The notes beneath the pieces were generated by a model. That model ran no database searches and had not been told where the DNA came from. It saw nothing but the letters and a program-made list of their open reading frames with translations. This document shows, piece by piece, positions 19,606 to 30,100 of a stretch of 64,000 nucleotides of DNA. The position numbers and the translations under genes were made by a program. Each line of letters starts with the position of its first letter. The stretch's first letter is position 1. Origin of the DNA: Limnomonas spitsbergensis. Lineage: Eukaryota > Chlorophyta > Chlorophyceae > Chlamydomonadales. The stretch covers positions 62,001 through 126,000 of the forward strand of contig JAYJMM010000050.1 of assembly GCA_037349105.1 (NCBI GenBank), in the 5' to 3' direction.

Positions 19606-19705
19606 ATCTGGGCAGGGAGTAACTCGGTTCCCTGAGCTTGAGGTGAACATCTAGTTTTCATCCGGTGGTACACTGACGCAACTCAAGGCTGGCATGAGCT
19701 TTCAG

Positions 19706-19949
19706 GAGAGCAAGGGATGCATCAGCTTTGAATGGGCAAAGAGGCGGCCGACTGGAGCGGTTTGGTACGATATCATTGACTTCCAAAAGCCTATCCACCG
19801 CATGCTCTACACGGTGCCCGACTTTTTTAAGGAAGAGGCCTCCAGGTTCCTGATCAACCCATGGATACCGGTATGGGCCATGCTAGAGCCTTGCGAGAGG
19901 GGCTGGAAATCGAGGTTGGTACTGTCAATGATGGGGACCTTGTGTTTGA
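19706..19949 (+). CDS. GT61 N-region-like exon fragment in the insertion
   Basis: The frame opens after CTTTCAG (19,705) and ends at a good donor (TTTGA|GTGAGT). It reads ESKGCISFEWAKRR, then WYDIIDFQKPIHRML, FFKEEASRFLIN, WIPVWAMLEPCERGWKSRL and SMMGT. The block (I/V)P(V/L)WA, then W(D)K(S)R, then MMG matches, in order and spacing, the N-region of the complete GT61 gene (VPLWAA...WDKRY...MMGQ). The match is distant, and only one exon is convincing. It may be a captured fragment of a GT61-like gene or the remnant of an older paralogue. No HGA.L.N exon follows it. Confidence 0.42.
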
Positions 19950-20779
19950 GTGAGTCTCTGATTGACAGCAGTGCCCCTTCACTGATTTTTAATCATACCA
20001 GGATTAATTGTACAATGATACAATCTTTTGTATCTACTGACTCGTGCGCTGCTCTCGGGCGCTTCCACTCTTGCCCCTGACCGCTACATTGCACCTAAAT
20101 TCTCCGTTGCTCTGGACTGGTGTGTTTTCTGAGCACTGCTCTTTGGCCTGACCGCTTTCTAGCTTACGTACCAGTGCTAGTATTTTTAATCACCGCAGTA
20201 CCGCACTGGCGCCTGACCGCTCTATTTATGTTAAACTAGTATATTTAAGCACCGTTCTTGCATCTGACCGGTCTGTGAAGTTTTTTGTGAAGTTTTTACA
20301 ATCCATCAGAGCATCACATTTGATGCATGGGACATGTGCCCGAAAACCGGTACATGCACTTGATACACTAGGACATAAAGCGAAAACCAGTGACCCGCTT
20401 GGGCAAGCAACTAGCACACAACCACGACAGTGGCGTGGGAATGAACCCCATAGTGCAGAAGATAAGCCCCAGTCATAAAACTTGACGTGGGTGCAATAGA
20501 GTTCGGTTGAGAACCACCTAGAGAATTAGGGGGGAGACGGGGGATTTGGCGAAGTTTTGAGATGATTCTCTCTTTTCATCCACTGAAAGATAAGATAACC
20601 AAATTTCTTCCATAATATAGATGCAGATACCTCTGCATTTAGTTTGCCCCATCTTCCATTTGCGTACCGTTTCATGGCCTCATCCTCATCCTCTAGGTCA
20701 TTATGGAAAGTGAGGTTAAATTGAAATCGAAGGTCTGTGTAGAGAGGGAAGTAAATCATATGAAGCTCATCCGCCCGAC
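19950..20779. other. Degenerate repeats, no supported gene
   Basis: From 20,040 to 20,270 there are about three diverged copies of a stretch of roughly 65 bp with GC.CTGGCGCCTGACCGCT. A minus-strand open frame at 20,759-20,526 (77 codons) reads like protein (LRFQFNLTFHNDLEDEDE) but has no splice context or homologue I know. Confidence 0.4.
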
Positions 20780-20799
20780 ATTTAAGATTGCTTTAGGAA

Positions 20800-21075
20800 A
20801 GGTGAGCGTTGTCAGCGCTCCCTCTCTATCCTTTCACAACTGTCTAGACCTTCTGCCCACTGGCCCTAGCTAGTGGGCACCATGCTGCAGTGTCCTTGGC
20901 TTTTCAGCCCCATGAACCTGAGCAAATTACGAACACATAGGCAGACCGCTTCACCGCAACGTACTACGTGCAGTGCTCCCTCTCTATTCCTTCACTTCAT
21001 GTGCCCGCAGTAGGCTTGCTACCCACTGGACCTAGCTAGTGTGCACCATGCCGCTGAGTTCTTGGGTGTTCAACC
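20800..21075 (-). repeat. Two inverted, diverged copies of the satellite's 155-bp monomer
   Basis: On the minus strand the monomer landmarks appear in order: a TTACTC/TTGCTC stretch, GGTTCATGGGGCTGAA, CCAAG.AC.C.GCAGCATGG, TGCCCACTAGCTAGGGCCAG and GCAGAAGGTCTAGACAG, then the end of the unit GAGAGGGAGCGCTGAC. Two copies in a row, about 150 bp each. Confidence 0.7.
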
Positions 21076-21104
21076 CAAACATCTCTTGAGTAAATTGATA
21101 ACCC

Positions 21105-23330
21105 ACCGGTAGGTTGCAGTTGATATGATTGGAGCGCTATAACCTTCAGTTAGGCACAGTCCATACGGATAGTAACGCTGCACCAAACCAGTAGGGCACA
21201 GTCGATACAGATGGTTGCGCTGCACCCGGCGGTAGGGCAGGGTCGATACAGGCGGTTGCACTGCACCCACCAGTGACGGTCCATACAGACGGTTGCGCTG
21301 CACCCACTGGTTGGGCACAGGAAATGCGGGCGGTTGCACTACACCCACCGGTAGTGAATAGGAAATGCAGGCGGTTGCGCTGCACCCACTGGTAGGGCAC
21401 AGGAAATACAGGCGGTTGCGCTGCACCCACTGGTATGGCACAGGAAATGCAGGCAGTTGCGCTACACCCACCGGAGGGCACAGGAAATGCAGGCGGTTGC
21501 GCAGCACCTACCAGTAGGGCACACGAAATGCAGGCGGTTGCGCTGCACCAACCGGTGGGGCACAGGAAATGCAGGCGGTTGCACTGCACCCACCGGTAGG
21601 GAACAGGGATGCAGGCAGTTGCGTTGTACCCACCAATAGGGCACAGAAATGCAGGCAGTTGCGCTGCACCCACTGGTAGGGCACAGGACATGCAGGCGGT
21701 TGCGCTGCACCCACCGGTGGGGCACAGGAAATGCAGGCGGTTGCGCTGCACCCATCAGTGGGGCACAGGAAATGCAGGCGGTTGCGCTGCACCCACCGGT
21801 GGGGCACAGGAAATGCAGGCAGATACGCAGCAACCATTAGTAGGGCACAGAAATGCAGGCAGTTGCGCTGCACACACTGGTAGGGCACAGGAAATGCAGG
21901 CGGTTGTGCTACACCCACCGGTAGCGAATAGTAAATGCAGACGGTTGCGCTGCACCCATCGGTAGGGCACAGGAAATGCATGCAGTTGCGCTACACCCAC
22001 CGGTAGGGCACAAGAAGTGCAGGCGGTTGCGCTGCACCCACCAGTGGGGCACTGGAAATGCAGGCGGTTGCGCTGCACCAACCGGTAGGGCACAGGAAAT
22101 GCAGGCGGTTGCGCTGCACCAACCGGTAGGGCACAGGTTATACAGGCGGTTGCGCTGCACCCACTGGTAGGGCACAGGAAATGCAGGCAGTTGTGCTACA
22201 CCCACCGGAGGGCACAGGAAATGCAGGCGGTTGCGCAGCACTCACCAGTAGGGCACAGGAAATGCAGGCGGTTGCGCTGCACCCACCGGTGGGGCACAGG
22301 AAATGCAGGCGGTTGCACTGCACCCACCGGTAGGGAACAGGAAATGCAGGCAGTTGCGTTGTACCCACCAGTAGGGCACAGAAATGCAGGCAGTTGCGCT
22401 GCACCCACTGGTAGGGCACAGGACATGCAGGCGGTTGCGCTGCACCCACCGGTGGGGCACAGGAAATGCAGGCGGTTGCGCAGCACTCACCAGTAGGGCA
22501 CACGAAATGCAGGCGGTTGCGCTGCACCCACCGGTGGGGCACAGGAAATGCAGGCGGTTGCACTGCACCCACCGGTAGGGCACAGGAAATGCAGGCAGTT
22601 GCGTTGTACCCACCAGTAGGGCACAGGAAATGCAGGCGGTTGCGCTGCACCCACTGGTAGGGCACAGGACATGCAGGCGGTTGCGCTGCACCCACCGGTG
22701 GGGCACAGGAAATGCAGGCGGTTGCGCTGTACCCACCAGTGGGGCACAGGCAATGCAGGCGGTTGCGCTGCACCAACCGGTGGGGCACAGGAAATGCAGG
22801 CAGATGCGCAGCAACCACTAGTAGGGCACAGGAAATGCAGGCAGTTGCGCTACACCCACCAGCAGGGCACAGGAAATGCAGGCAGTTGCGCTGCACCCAC
22901 CGGTAGTGCACAGGAATTGCAGGCGGTTGCGCATCACCCACCGGTGGGGCACAGGAAATGCAGGCGGTTGCGCTGCACCCACCAGTGGGGCACAGGAAAT
23001 GCAGGCGGTTGCGCTGCACCCACCGGTAAGGCACAGGAAATGCAGGCAGTTGCGCTGCACCCAGTGGTATGGTACAGGAAATGCAGGCGGTTGCGCTACA
23101 TCCACCGAAGGGCACAGGAAATGCAGGCGGTTGCACAGCACCATCCAGTAGGGCACAGGAAATGCAGGCGGTTGCGCTGCACCCACCGCTAGGGCACAGG
23201 AAATGCAGGCAGTTGCGCTGTACCCACTGGTAGGGCACAGGACATGAAGGCAGTTGCGCTTCACGCACTGGTAGGGCACAGGAAATTCAGGCAGTTGCGC
23301 TGCACCCACTGGTAGGGTACATGTCATACG
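21105..23330 (+). repeat. 41-bp minisatellite, about 54 copies
   Basis: Consensus GGAAATGCAGGCGGTTGCGC, then TGCACCCACCGGTGGGGCACA. Copies differ at a few recurring positions (GGCGG/GGCAG, CCGGT/CCAGT/CTGGT). Because 41 is not divisible by three, each strand reads through all three frames in turn, giving long 41-residue-period ORFs that have no coding meaning. Confidence 0.95.
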
Positions 23331-24354
23331 GGCGGTATGCTGGTGAAGCGCTGCACCCACTGGCAGGGCATATTCCATAGAGGTAGGTGCCGTGCATGCG
23401 GGTGGGCAGTATACCATGGTAATACGAGCGGGCGCTGTGCACAAAAATGGTGTCGGTGGGCGCTGTGCCTGTGGGTGGGGAACTGAACCAATCCGCATGA
23501 CATATAAATGCGAGTGTTGCTGTGCATATGGGTGGCACTGCCCATCGGGCAAGCGCTGTGCATGCACACGAGGTTATGGGGTGCTACGGATTCAAGTAGG
23601 GCATTGCAAACAGGCCGGCAATAGGCATACCAGGAAATGCTATTATATGTGTGGGGCACTGTTCATACTCGAGGGATATGCTCATGCAAGAAGGGCGTTG
23701 TGCATGCCGGCGGGACGTTGCGCTTGGGCCTTGTGCGTATCAGTGTATACGGTATATGGGTCAGGCAATGCCCATGCCAGACATGCATGCTGAAATGCGA
23801 GTCCCACAGCGCTGACCCCACACTGAGGGGTGTACTACTGCCTATTTCTGGTGCTGCCTCATCTACTCTTGTCGCAGCTGCTGCCCGTTTGCTTAGGGCG
23901 GCCAAATTCCGAGCTGCCGGATAAATCTCGCTCCTGTACACATGCTGGTAGGCTTCCGTCGCTGCAGCTTAGTGACCTTGCTGCTGCTTAGAAGGCTTGG
24001 AGAGTCATGTTCTGAGGAAGAGGCAATGTCCTGACTTGTCATCAGAGTGACCGTACTGAAATAGAACAAACGCTTGAGTGTGTTATAAGGGGGGGCGTTG
24101 ACGAGCGCAAGCGGACCCGTTAGCGTCAACTGCCTTGTTCCGCCACACTTGCTTCATACATCTCGTGAGTGGACAATGTCGCGTTGCGAGATGTGTGACT
24201 TGTGTGAATACAGGTGTATTTCGTTGTTTCAAATTGAAAGGTGACATCCGCCGACAATATCTGCCTTTCTTTACCATGTCTTATATTCGTCCATCTAGTA
24301 TGAGAGTTGCTGCTGGAAAGTCTCTCTATTAAGTTCCTAACACAACTATCGTAG
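23331..24354. other. Decayed minisatellite and 5' flank of the next gene
   Basis: To about 23,790 the sequence keeps traces of the repeat (GGCGCTGTGCATGCGGGTGG and similar). From 23,800 it is unique. A stretch at 23,810-23,921 reads TLRGVLLPISGAASSTLVAAAARLLRAA after an acceptor-like CCCACAG, which might be an upstream exon of the following gene, but no donor follows. Confidence 0.4.
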
Positions 24355-26628
24355 GCAAAAAGAGGGCTGCTATCGCGGTCGATACAGAGGGAGAGGCAGT
24401 CAATGGTGAACGAGCTCACTGCATTTTAATTTGCCGAAATGAAGAGATCTAGACTAGTGTGTTCCGTGCAGACAGTGCCGCGGCCCTCTCCACGGCTCCT
24501 CTGCCAGAAAACACCCCTCAGCCTATCGCGCGCAAAGCTGGAGGGCATTCTGTTCAGAGCGGTGAGATATTCATCTTATAGGACGTAAGACGCAGCGGCC
24601 CTTGCATAATCTGCGAACTCGTTGCCTGTCCTCACTGTTCTGTTTTTTTGCATCCAGGCAATGAGCCTCAAGACACTGATCTCCTAGATCATTCCCCTGG
24701 GGACGACGACTGGATGGAGGAAAAAGACACAGAGAATGATGATCTCCCCGATCCGCCCAGTATTGGCAAGGGTTCGTCACAGGTAACAACGCGAAACTCC
24801 CGCGTTTCGTCCGCGTGACAGGGGCTTGAGACATTTATGACACCCGATTTCATGGCCGTCATCGCGGGTCTCGACCCGCTAGTGGCAACGAGTTACTTAG
24901 CCCTCCTCTTGAAAGGGGAAGAGGTCAAGCTGGGCATGCTCCGGGTCGAGGTAAGGAATGACATCTGCCACTACCTGATTGTCAACCGCCCTGAATGAGA
25001 AAATTTCGTCCTCGCAGCCGGAGAAGTTGATTCAGCCCGGCAGACAGGCGGACATCAGCCATGTGGACCTGACAGAAAGTGGAGCAGGACTTCGCAGTGG
25101 TGGCCATGCCAACGCATACATGCGCGCCAACAAGATGCTGTTGGTGAGGTTACCATGTTATATTGTCGCCTCCCAGGTTTGAGGCTTATAATGCATCAGT
25201 GGTACTAGTTGAATAAGATGAGCGCGTAAGATTGGCCAGGGTGGGCAGTACTACCAAGTAGGGCCGGCCGGGAGATGTAACTTGGCTTTTTGTCCTACAG
25301 TTCGCGGCACATAAATGAATAAGCGATGGCCACCTAATTCTGTACTTGTATTTACATCATGCAGGACCTTATTGGGAAGGCAGTGAGCTGTCTATTGTCC
25401 CGGACAAAAAAATACTCCAAGTTCTTGCTGACAGGGAATGAGACTGAGACATAAGTACCTTCTCAGCTACGAACCCATCCATGAGTTCCAGCAACAGTTC
25501 GACCCTGGGTTTGCCACCAACCGTGCCCACTGGAACCAGTTCTGGGTCTACAAGGTGGTCAACAACGGTGGCCTATTTCCAGGCTGTCAGGGTGGGAGAG
25601 CGGTCTGACAGAACAAGTTTTCCAATCAAGTTGGGCAGATCTCTACGCGCGCGGTGAGTGATAGATATGCATTTCAGACGTGCTTGTAGACTATGTGCAT
25701 GTCAGACTTAGAGCCACCAGAGTAACTCTCTTTGAAGTAGATGGTTTACTAATTTTTGTTATCAATGTATCATTAATTGCTGATTAATTGCTGGCTTGGA
25801 CATGTGCCACCAAAGTAATCATCAATATCTAATTAGTAATTGCTGGTTAATTGCTCAAGTTCTTGGCTTTGACATGTGCCACCAAAGTAACTCTCTTCAA
25901 TTGCTGAAGTTGTTGGCTTTGTAATTTAAAATATCTCTTTAATAATTAATAATGAATACCTGAAACAACACTCATTCATGCTACTGCAGTTTGACCAGTT
26001 CATGGTCTGCAACACGAAGAATACGAAGGACACTTCTGAGAGCAACAAGGCAGCGGTGAAGGAGTGGGCAGAACAGCAACTGCTGCCTGTCGGTGAGGGC
26101 AACATGGTATACCGCATCAACTCTCAGCCTTTCGACGCCCGCGCATTCGTGTCAGCCATTGCCACCGGCATGGATAAGAGGGCCGTGCTCACGGGCGCGC
26201 ACACCGGTTAATACTCCCGCAGTGACCATCCAATGGCTCGCTTTCTTCAGTTTCAAGGTAATTTCAATTTCAGTTCTTGGCATGTCCTCTAGATTCAAGG
26301 TTCATTGACTACAAATGCTGCTATTTTTGCATCATAACATTTACTAGAGGGACACATGACTGTCCTTACTTCCACTCATGTTACTAAAGATACCCAGAGT
26401 ATACTTTCAATAGTGCATGACTCATTCACCTCTCTGATAATATGATTTCGCATTCATGTGCTATAGATTAAGAACCGGCTGAGGGAGTTGGCTGGAGTGT
26501 CGGCGACTGCAAAGGGAGATGGGCACCTCGCGCTCATCCTAGCAGAGGCGGTAGAGGTAGAGAGGCTTGGCTTCGCTCACGGATGGGACAAGATCACGGG
26601 CCTCCGCATTACTTGCAAGTCGAAGTAG
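24355..26628 (+). pseudogene. Multi-exon gene of unknown family inside the insertion, with coding lesions
   Basis: Exons with good splice sites and matching phases: 24355-24405, 24472-24561, 24658-24782, 24822-24950, 25018-25143, 25365-25382 (or longer), 25435 to about 25665, 25990-26257, 26467-26628 (TAG). An exon before 24,355 is needed. The protein starts with a disordered acidic stretch (DDDWMEEKDTENDDLPDPP), then ordered blocks: FMAVIAGLDPLVATSYLALL, YEPIHEFQQQFDPGF, NRAHWNQFWVYKVVNN, FDQFMVCNTKNTKD, TIQWLAFFSFKIKNRLREL and AHGWDKITGLRI. I recognise no domain. Lesions are a TGA at 25606-25608 and a frameshift near 26,206 (TAA in the original frame, open after a +1 shift). A possible third is avoided if 25383-25434 is a 52-bp intron. 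Given its position next to the right end, it could be the element's transposase or an accessory gene; that is inference. Confidence 0.55.
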
Positions 26629-26689
26629 CAACCTTGAAATGCAGGCAACAGGGGAACGTTTCATATAGTGTTTGAAACATATTATTACT

Positions 26690-27141
26690 GTTTCACCAAC
26701 AGAGGTCAAGTAGTTGATTCATGCGACAATTGGCCCCCTTTGATTCAGACATGTAGCGATTGAGACTGGGTTTGATTCAGACATGATTGAAATATGTTTT
26801 TCTGTTTGACCAGTATACTTGATTCAGAATGTTATAAACAACACATGATTCAGGTAAAGGTCCGCTTGAGACTGAGTTTGATTCAAACATGATTGATTAT
26901 TTTTTTACTGTTTGATTAGTACTTGATTCAGACACTTTTCAACCCCACTCGATTCAAGCAAGTGGCCGCTTTAGACTCAGTTTGATTCAAGCATGCTTGA
27001 ATTGCAGATGTAATGATTGATCGACGGTTGATTCAAGTGGTGCTCAAACATGCTTGAATATGGACGATCTTCGATTATGCTTGAGTTTGAATCAAGCGGC
27101 CCGTTCAAACGTGATCGTTTTTTATTCAAGCGACTTTCAAA
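26690..27141. repeat. Right subterminal repeat region of the insertion
   Basis: A dense set of TTGATTCA, TTGATTCAAG, GCTTGAAT and TTTGAATCAAGCGG motifs on both strands, many followed by GACATG or AACATGATTGA. The same motif family occurs three times just inside the left end (17,027-17,105). Such clusters are typical of transposase-binding subterminal regions. Confidence 0.75.
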
Positions 27142-27160
27142 CCGACGAAAGTTACCGACG
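27142..27160 (-). repeat. Right terminal inverted repeat of the insertion
   Basis: CCGACGAAAGTTACCGACG on the + strand. Its reverse complement begins CGTCGGTAACTTTC, matching the left end at 13 of 14 positions. It is followed by the duplicated AA and the resumed satellite unit. Confidence 0.75.
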
Positions 27161-30100
27161 AAGTGAAGGACGGAATAGGGGGTGCTGACTGCAATAAGTT
27201 GCGGTGATGCGGTCGAGCCATGTGTTATTAATTCATCCAGGTTCATCGAGCTGAACAACCAAGACATCTGCAACATGGAGCACCCTAGCTCAAACCGGTG
27301 GGCACCAAGCCTAGACAAGAAGTGGAGGAAGAGAGAGGGGTCGCTGACCGCAACCCTCCACCGCTTGCAGAGGCATGTAGGGGTATGCACCTTCCACCAC
27401 TTGCATGTGCATGTGGGGGACGCACCCTCCACCACATGCATGTGCGTGTATGGGTACGCACCCTCCAATGCTTGCAAAGGCATGTAGGGGTATGCATACC
27501 TGAGTGGTCTACTAGTAGCCATCAGCCATTCCGAATCTGGAACTGCTGGCTTGCAGCTACAGCGAGCATGCACACCAGCATGGAGCTGCTGGCGAGTGGT
27601 GAGCTTCCATGCCAAAATATAAAATTATAGATGCTAGCCAGCTTAGTGAACAGCCTGCACCATCTGGCGAGCTTGCGCACTAGCGTGAAGCTTCTGGCCA
27701 TCTTGCACACCAGCTATCAGCATGAAGTTGGTGGTCAGCTTGCGCACCGGCGTGCGTGGAGCTGAGGGACAACTTGCACACCAGCATGGAGCCCTCTCCA
27801 GTACCCTCTCTCGTGCCCTCCCCCGAGCCCTCCCCAGTACCCTCTCCCGTGCCCCCTCCAGTGCCATCCCCTGTGCCCTCCCCCAAGCCCTCTCATGTGC
27901 CCTCCCCTGAACCCTCTCCTGTAACCTATCATGTGCCCTCCCCCGTGCTCTCTCCAGTGCCATCCTCTGTGCCCTCCCCCGAGCCCTCTCCAGTTCCCTC
28001 TCTAGTGCCCTCCCCCGAGCCCTCCCCAGTACCCTCTCCCGTGCCCTCTCCAGTGCCATTCCCCGTGCCCTCCATCGAGCCCTCCCCTGTACCCTCCCCC
28101 GTTCCCTCTTCCGAGCCCTCTCCAGTACCCTCTCCAGTGCCCTCCCCCGAGCCCTCTCCAGTTCCCTCTCCAGTGCCCTCCCCCAAGCCCTCTCCAGTAA
28201 CCTCCCCCGAGCCCTCCTCCGAGCCCTCCCCTGTACCCCCCCCCCATGCCCTCCCCCGAGCCCTCTCATGTGCCCTCCCCCAATCCCTCTCCATAACCCT
28301 CCCCCGAGCCCTCATCAGAACCCTCCCCCGAGCCTTCTCTAGTGCCCTCCCCCGTGCCCTCCCCCGAGCCCTCTCCAGTACCCTCACACAAGCCCTCTTC
28401 AGTGCCCTCTCCCGAGCCCTCTCCAGTGCCCTCCCCCTAGACCTCTCCCGAGTTCACCCCGAGCCCTCTCCATTACCCTCTCCAGTGTCATCCGACTCTC
28501 CGACTCCATCGCTTTAGTGTAGAATGCCTTGTTACGCACATATATTTTTCATTTTTCAAAAGGGACATCCTTCATGCAGACGCAGCTACAGACTCAACAT
28601 GAACATCCGCAATAGCATTTGTTTAATGATATACTTTCAAAGTAATGCATGATATTGTGATTGATGTAAATGGGTTTGTGAGAGGGGGTGTTGATTGAAG
28701 TAACTTGCAGTCATGCATGCGGTCAGACCATGGGTTCTTAATTTACTCAGTTTCATCGGGCCGAACAGCCAAGAACTCTGCTGCATGGAGCACACTAGCT
28801 CAAACTGTGGGCACCAAGCCTATACAGGAGGTGAAGAGAGAGGGGGCGCCGACCACAATAATGTGCGGTAATGCAGTCGTACCATGACCTATTAATTTAT
28901 TCAGCTACATCTGGTAGAACAGATGAGAACCATGTAACATGGTTGGCACAAGCTCGGGGCAGTAACTGCAAGCCTAGACATGAAGTGAAGGAAGAGATAG
29001 CGTGCGTCGACCACCATAAGCTGCGATGTTGCGGATTCATAATATATTTATGGACATCGGGCTGAACAGTCAAGAACTCAGGAACATGGAGCACAAAAGC
29101 CGGGATAGTGACAGCAAGCCTATGCAGGAAGTGAAGGAAGAGAGAGTGAGCGCTGATCACAATAAGCTGCGGTGATGCGGTATGGCCATGTGTTATTAAT
29201 TTACACAAGTTCATTGGGCTGAACAGCCAGGCCACTGCAGCATGGGGCGCACTAGCTCGTGCTAGTGACAAGGAGCATAGACATGAACTGAATGAAGAGA
29301 GAGTGAGCGCCGACTGCAAAAAAGTTGCAGTGATGCGGCCGGGCTATGCGTTATTGATTTACTCGGGTTCATCGGGCAGAAAAGCCAACAACTCTGCAAT
29401 ATGGAGCACACTAGCTCAGGCCATTAGGCAGCAAGCCTAGACAGGAAGTGAAGGACGGAATAGGGGGTGCTGACTGCAATAAGTTGCGGTGATGCGGTCG
29501 AGCCATGTGTTATTAATTCATCCAGGTTCATCGAGCTGAACAACCAAGACATCTGCAACATGGAGCACCCTAGCTCAAACCAGTGGGCACCAAGCCTAGC
29601 CAAGAAGTGGAGGAAGAGAGAGGGGTCGCTGACCGCAACCCTCCACCGCTTGCAGAGGCATGTAGGGGTATGCACCTTCCACCACTTGCATGTGCATGTG
29701 GGGGACGCACCCTCCACCACATGCATGTGCGTGTATGGGTATGCACCCTCCAATGCTTGCAAAGGCATGTAGGGGTATGCATACCTGAGTGGTCTACTAG
29801 TAGCCATCAGCCATTCCGAATCTGGAACTGCTGGCCTGCAGCTACAGCGAGCATGCACACCAGCATGGAGCTGCTGGCGAGTGGTGAGCTTCCATGCCAA
29901 AATATAAAATTATAGATGCTAGCCAGCTTAGTGAACAGCCTGCACCATCTGGCGAGCTTGCGCACTAGCGTGAAGCTTCTGGCCATCTTGCACACCAGCT
30001 ATCAGCATGAAGTTGGTGGTCAGCTTGCGCACCGGCGTGCGTGGAGCTAAGGGACAACTTGCACACCAGCATGGAGCCCTCTCCAGTACCCTCTCCCGTG

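Larger units (their letters stand above)
17011..27160. mobile_element. Putative 10.15-kb TIR DNA transposon inserted in the satellite
   Basis: Uninterrupted units read ACAGGAAGTGAAGG. Here the sequence runs ACAGGAA, then 10,150 bp, then AAGTGAAGG. The distance between flanking unit markers (27161 minus 14724) equals one 2285-bp unit plus 10,152, so the insertion is 10,150 bp with a 2-bp duplication (AA). The ends are inverted: left CGTCGGTAAGTTTC, right (reverse complement) CGTCGGTAACTTTC, 13 of 14 matching. Both ends carry TTGATTCAAG-type motifs. Inside are a multi-exon gene of no recognised family (24,355-26,628), a GT61-like exon, several minisatellites and satellite-related segments. The 2-bp AA duplication does not match the TA of Tc1/mariner, the TWA of Harbinger or the 8 bp of hAT. 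I cannot place it in a superfamily. Confidence 0.75.

Noticed and set aside
18700..19635. 311-codon Cys/Pro/Leu-rich + strand ORF
   Set aside because: Translation of the 18-bp CT-rich minisatellite. All three + frames are open over the same stretch.
22138..23268. 376-codon minus-strand ORF with VGAAQPPAFPVPY-type repeats
   Set aside because: Artefact of a 41-bp repeat read through three frames. No start context, and similar ORFs lie in the other frames.
17011..27160. LTR retrotransposon or Helitron explanation for the insertion
   Set aside because: The ends are inverted rather than direct long repeats; no reverse transcriptase, integrase or Rep/helicase motifs were seen; the 2-bp duplication and CGTCGG ends do not fit a Helitron (5' TC, 3' CTRR, no duplication).
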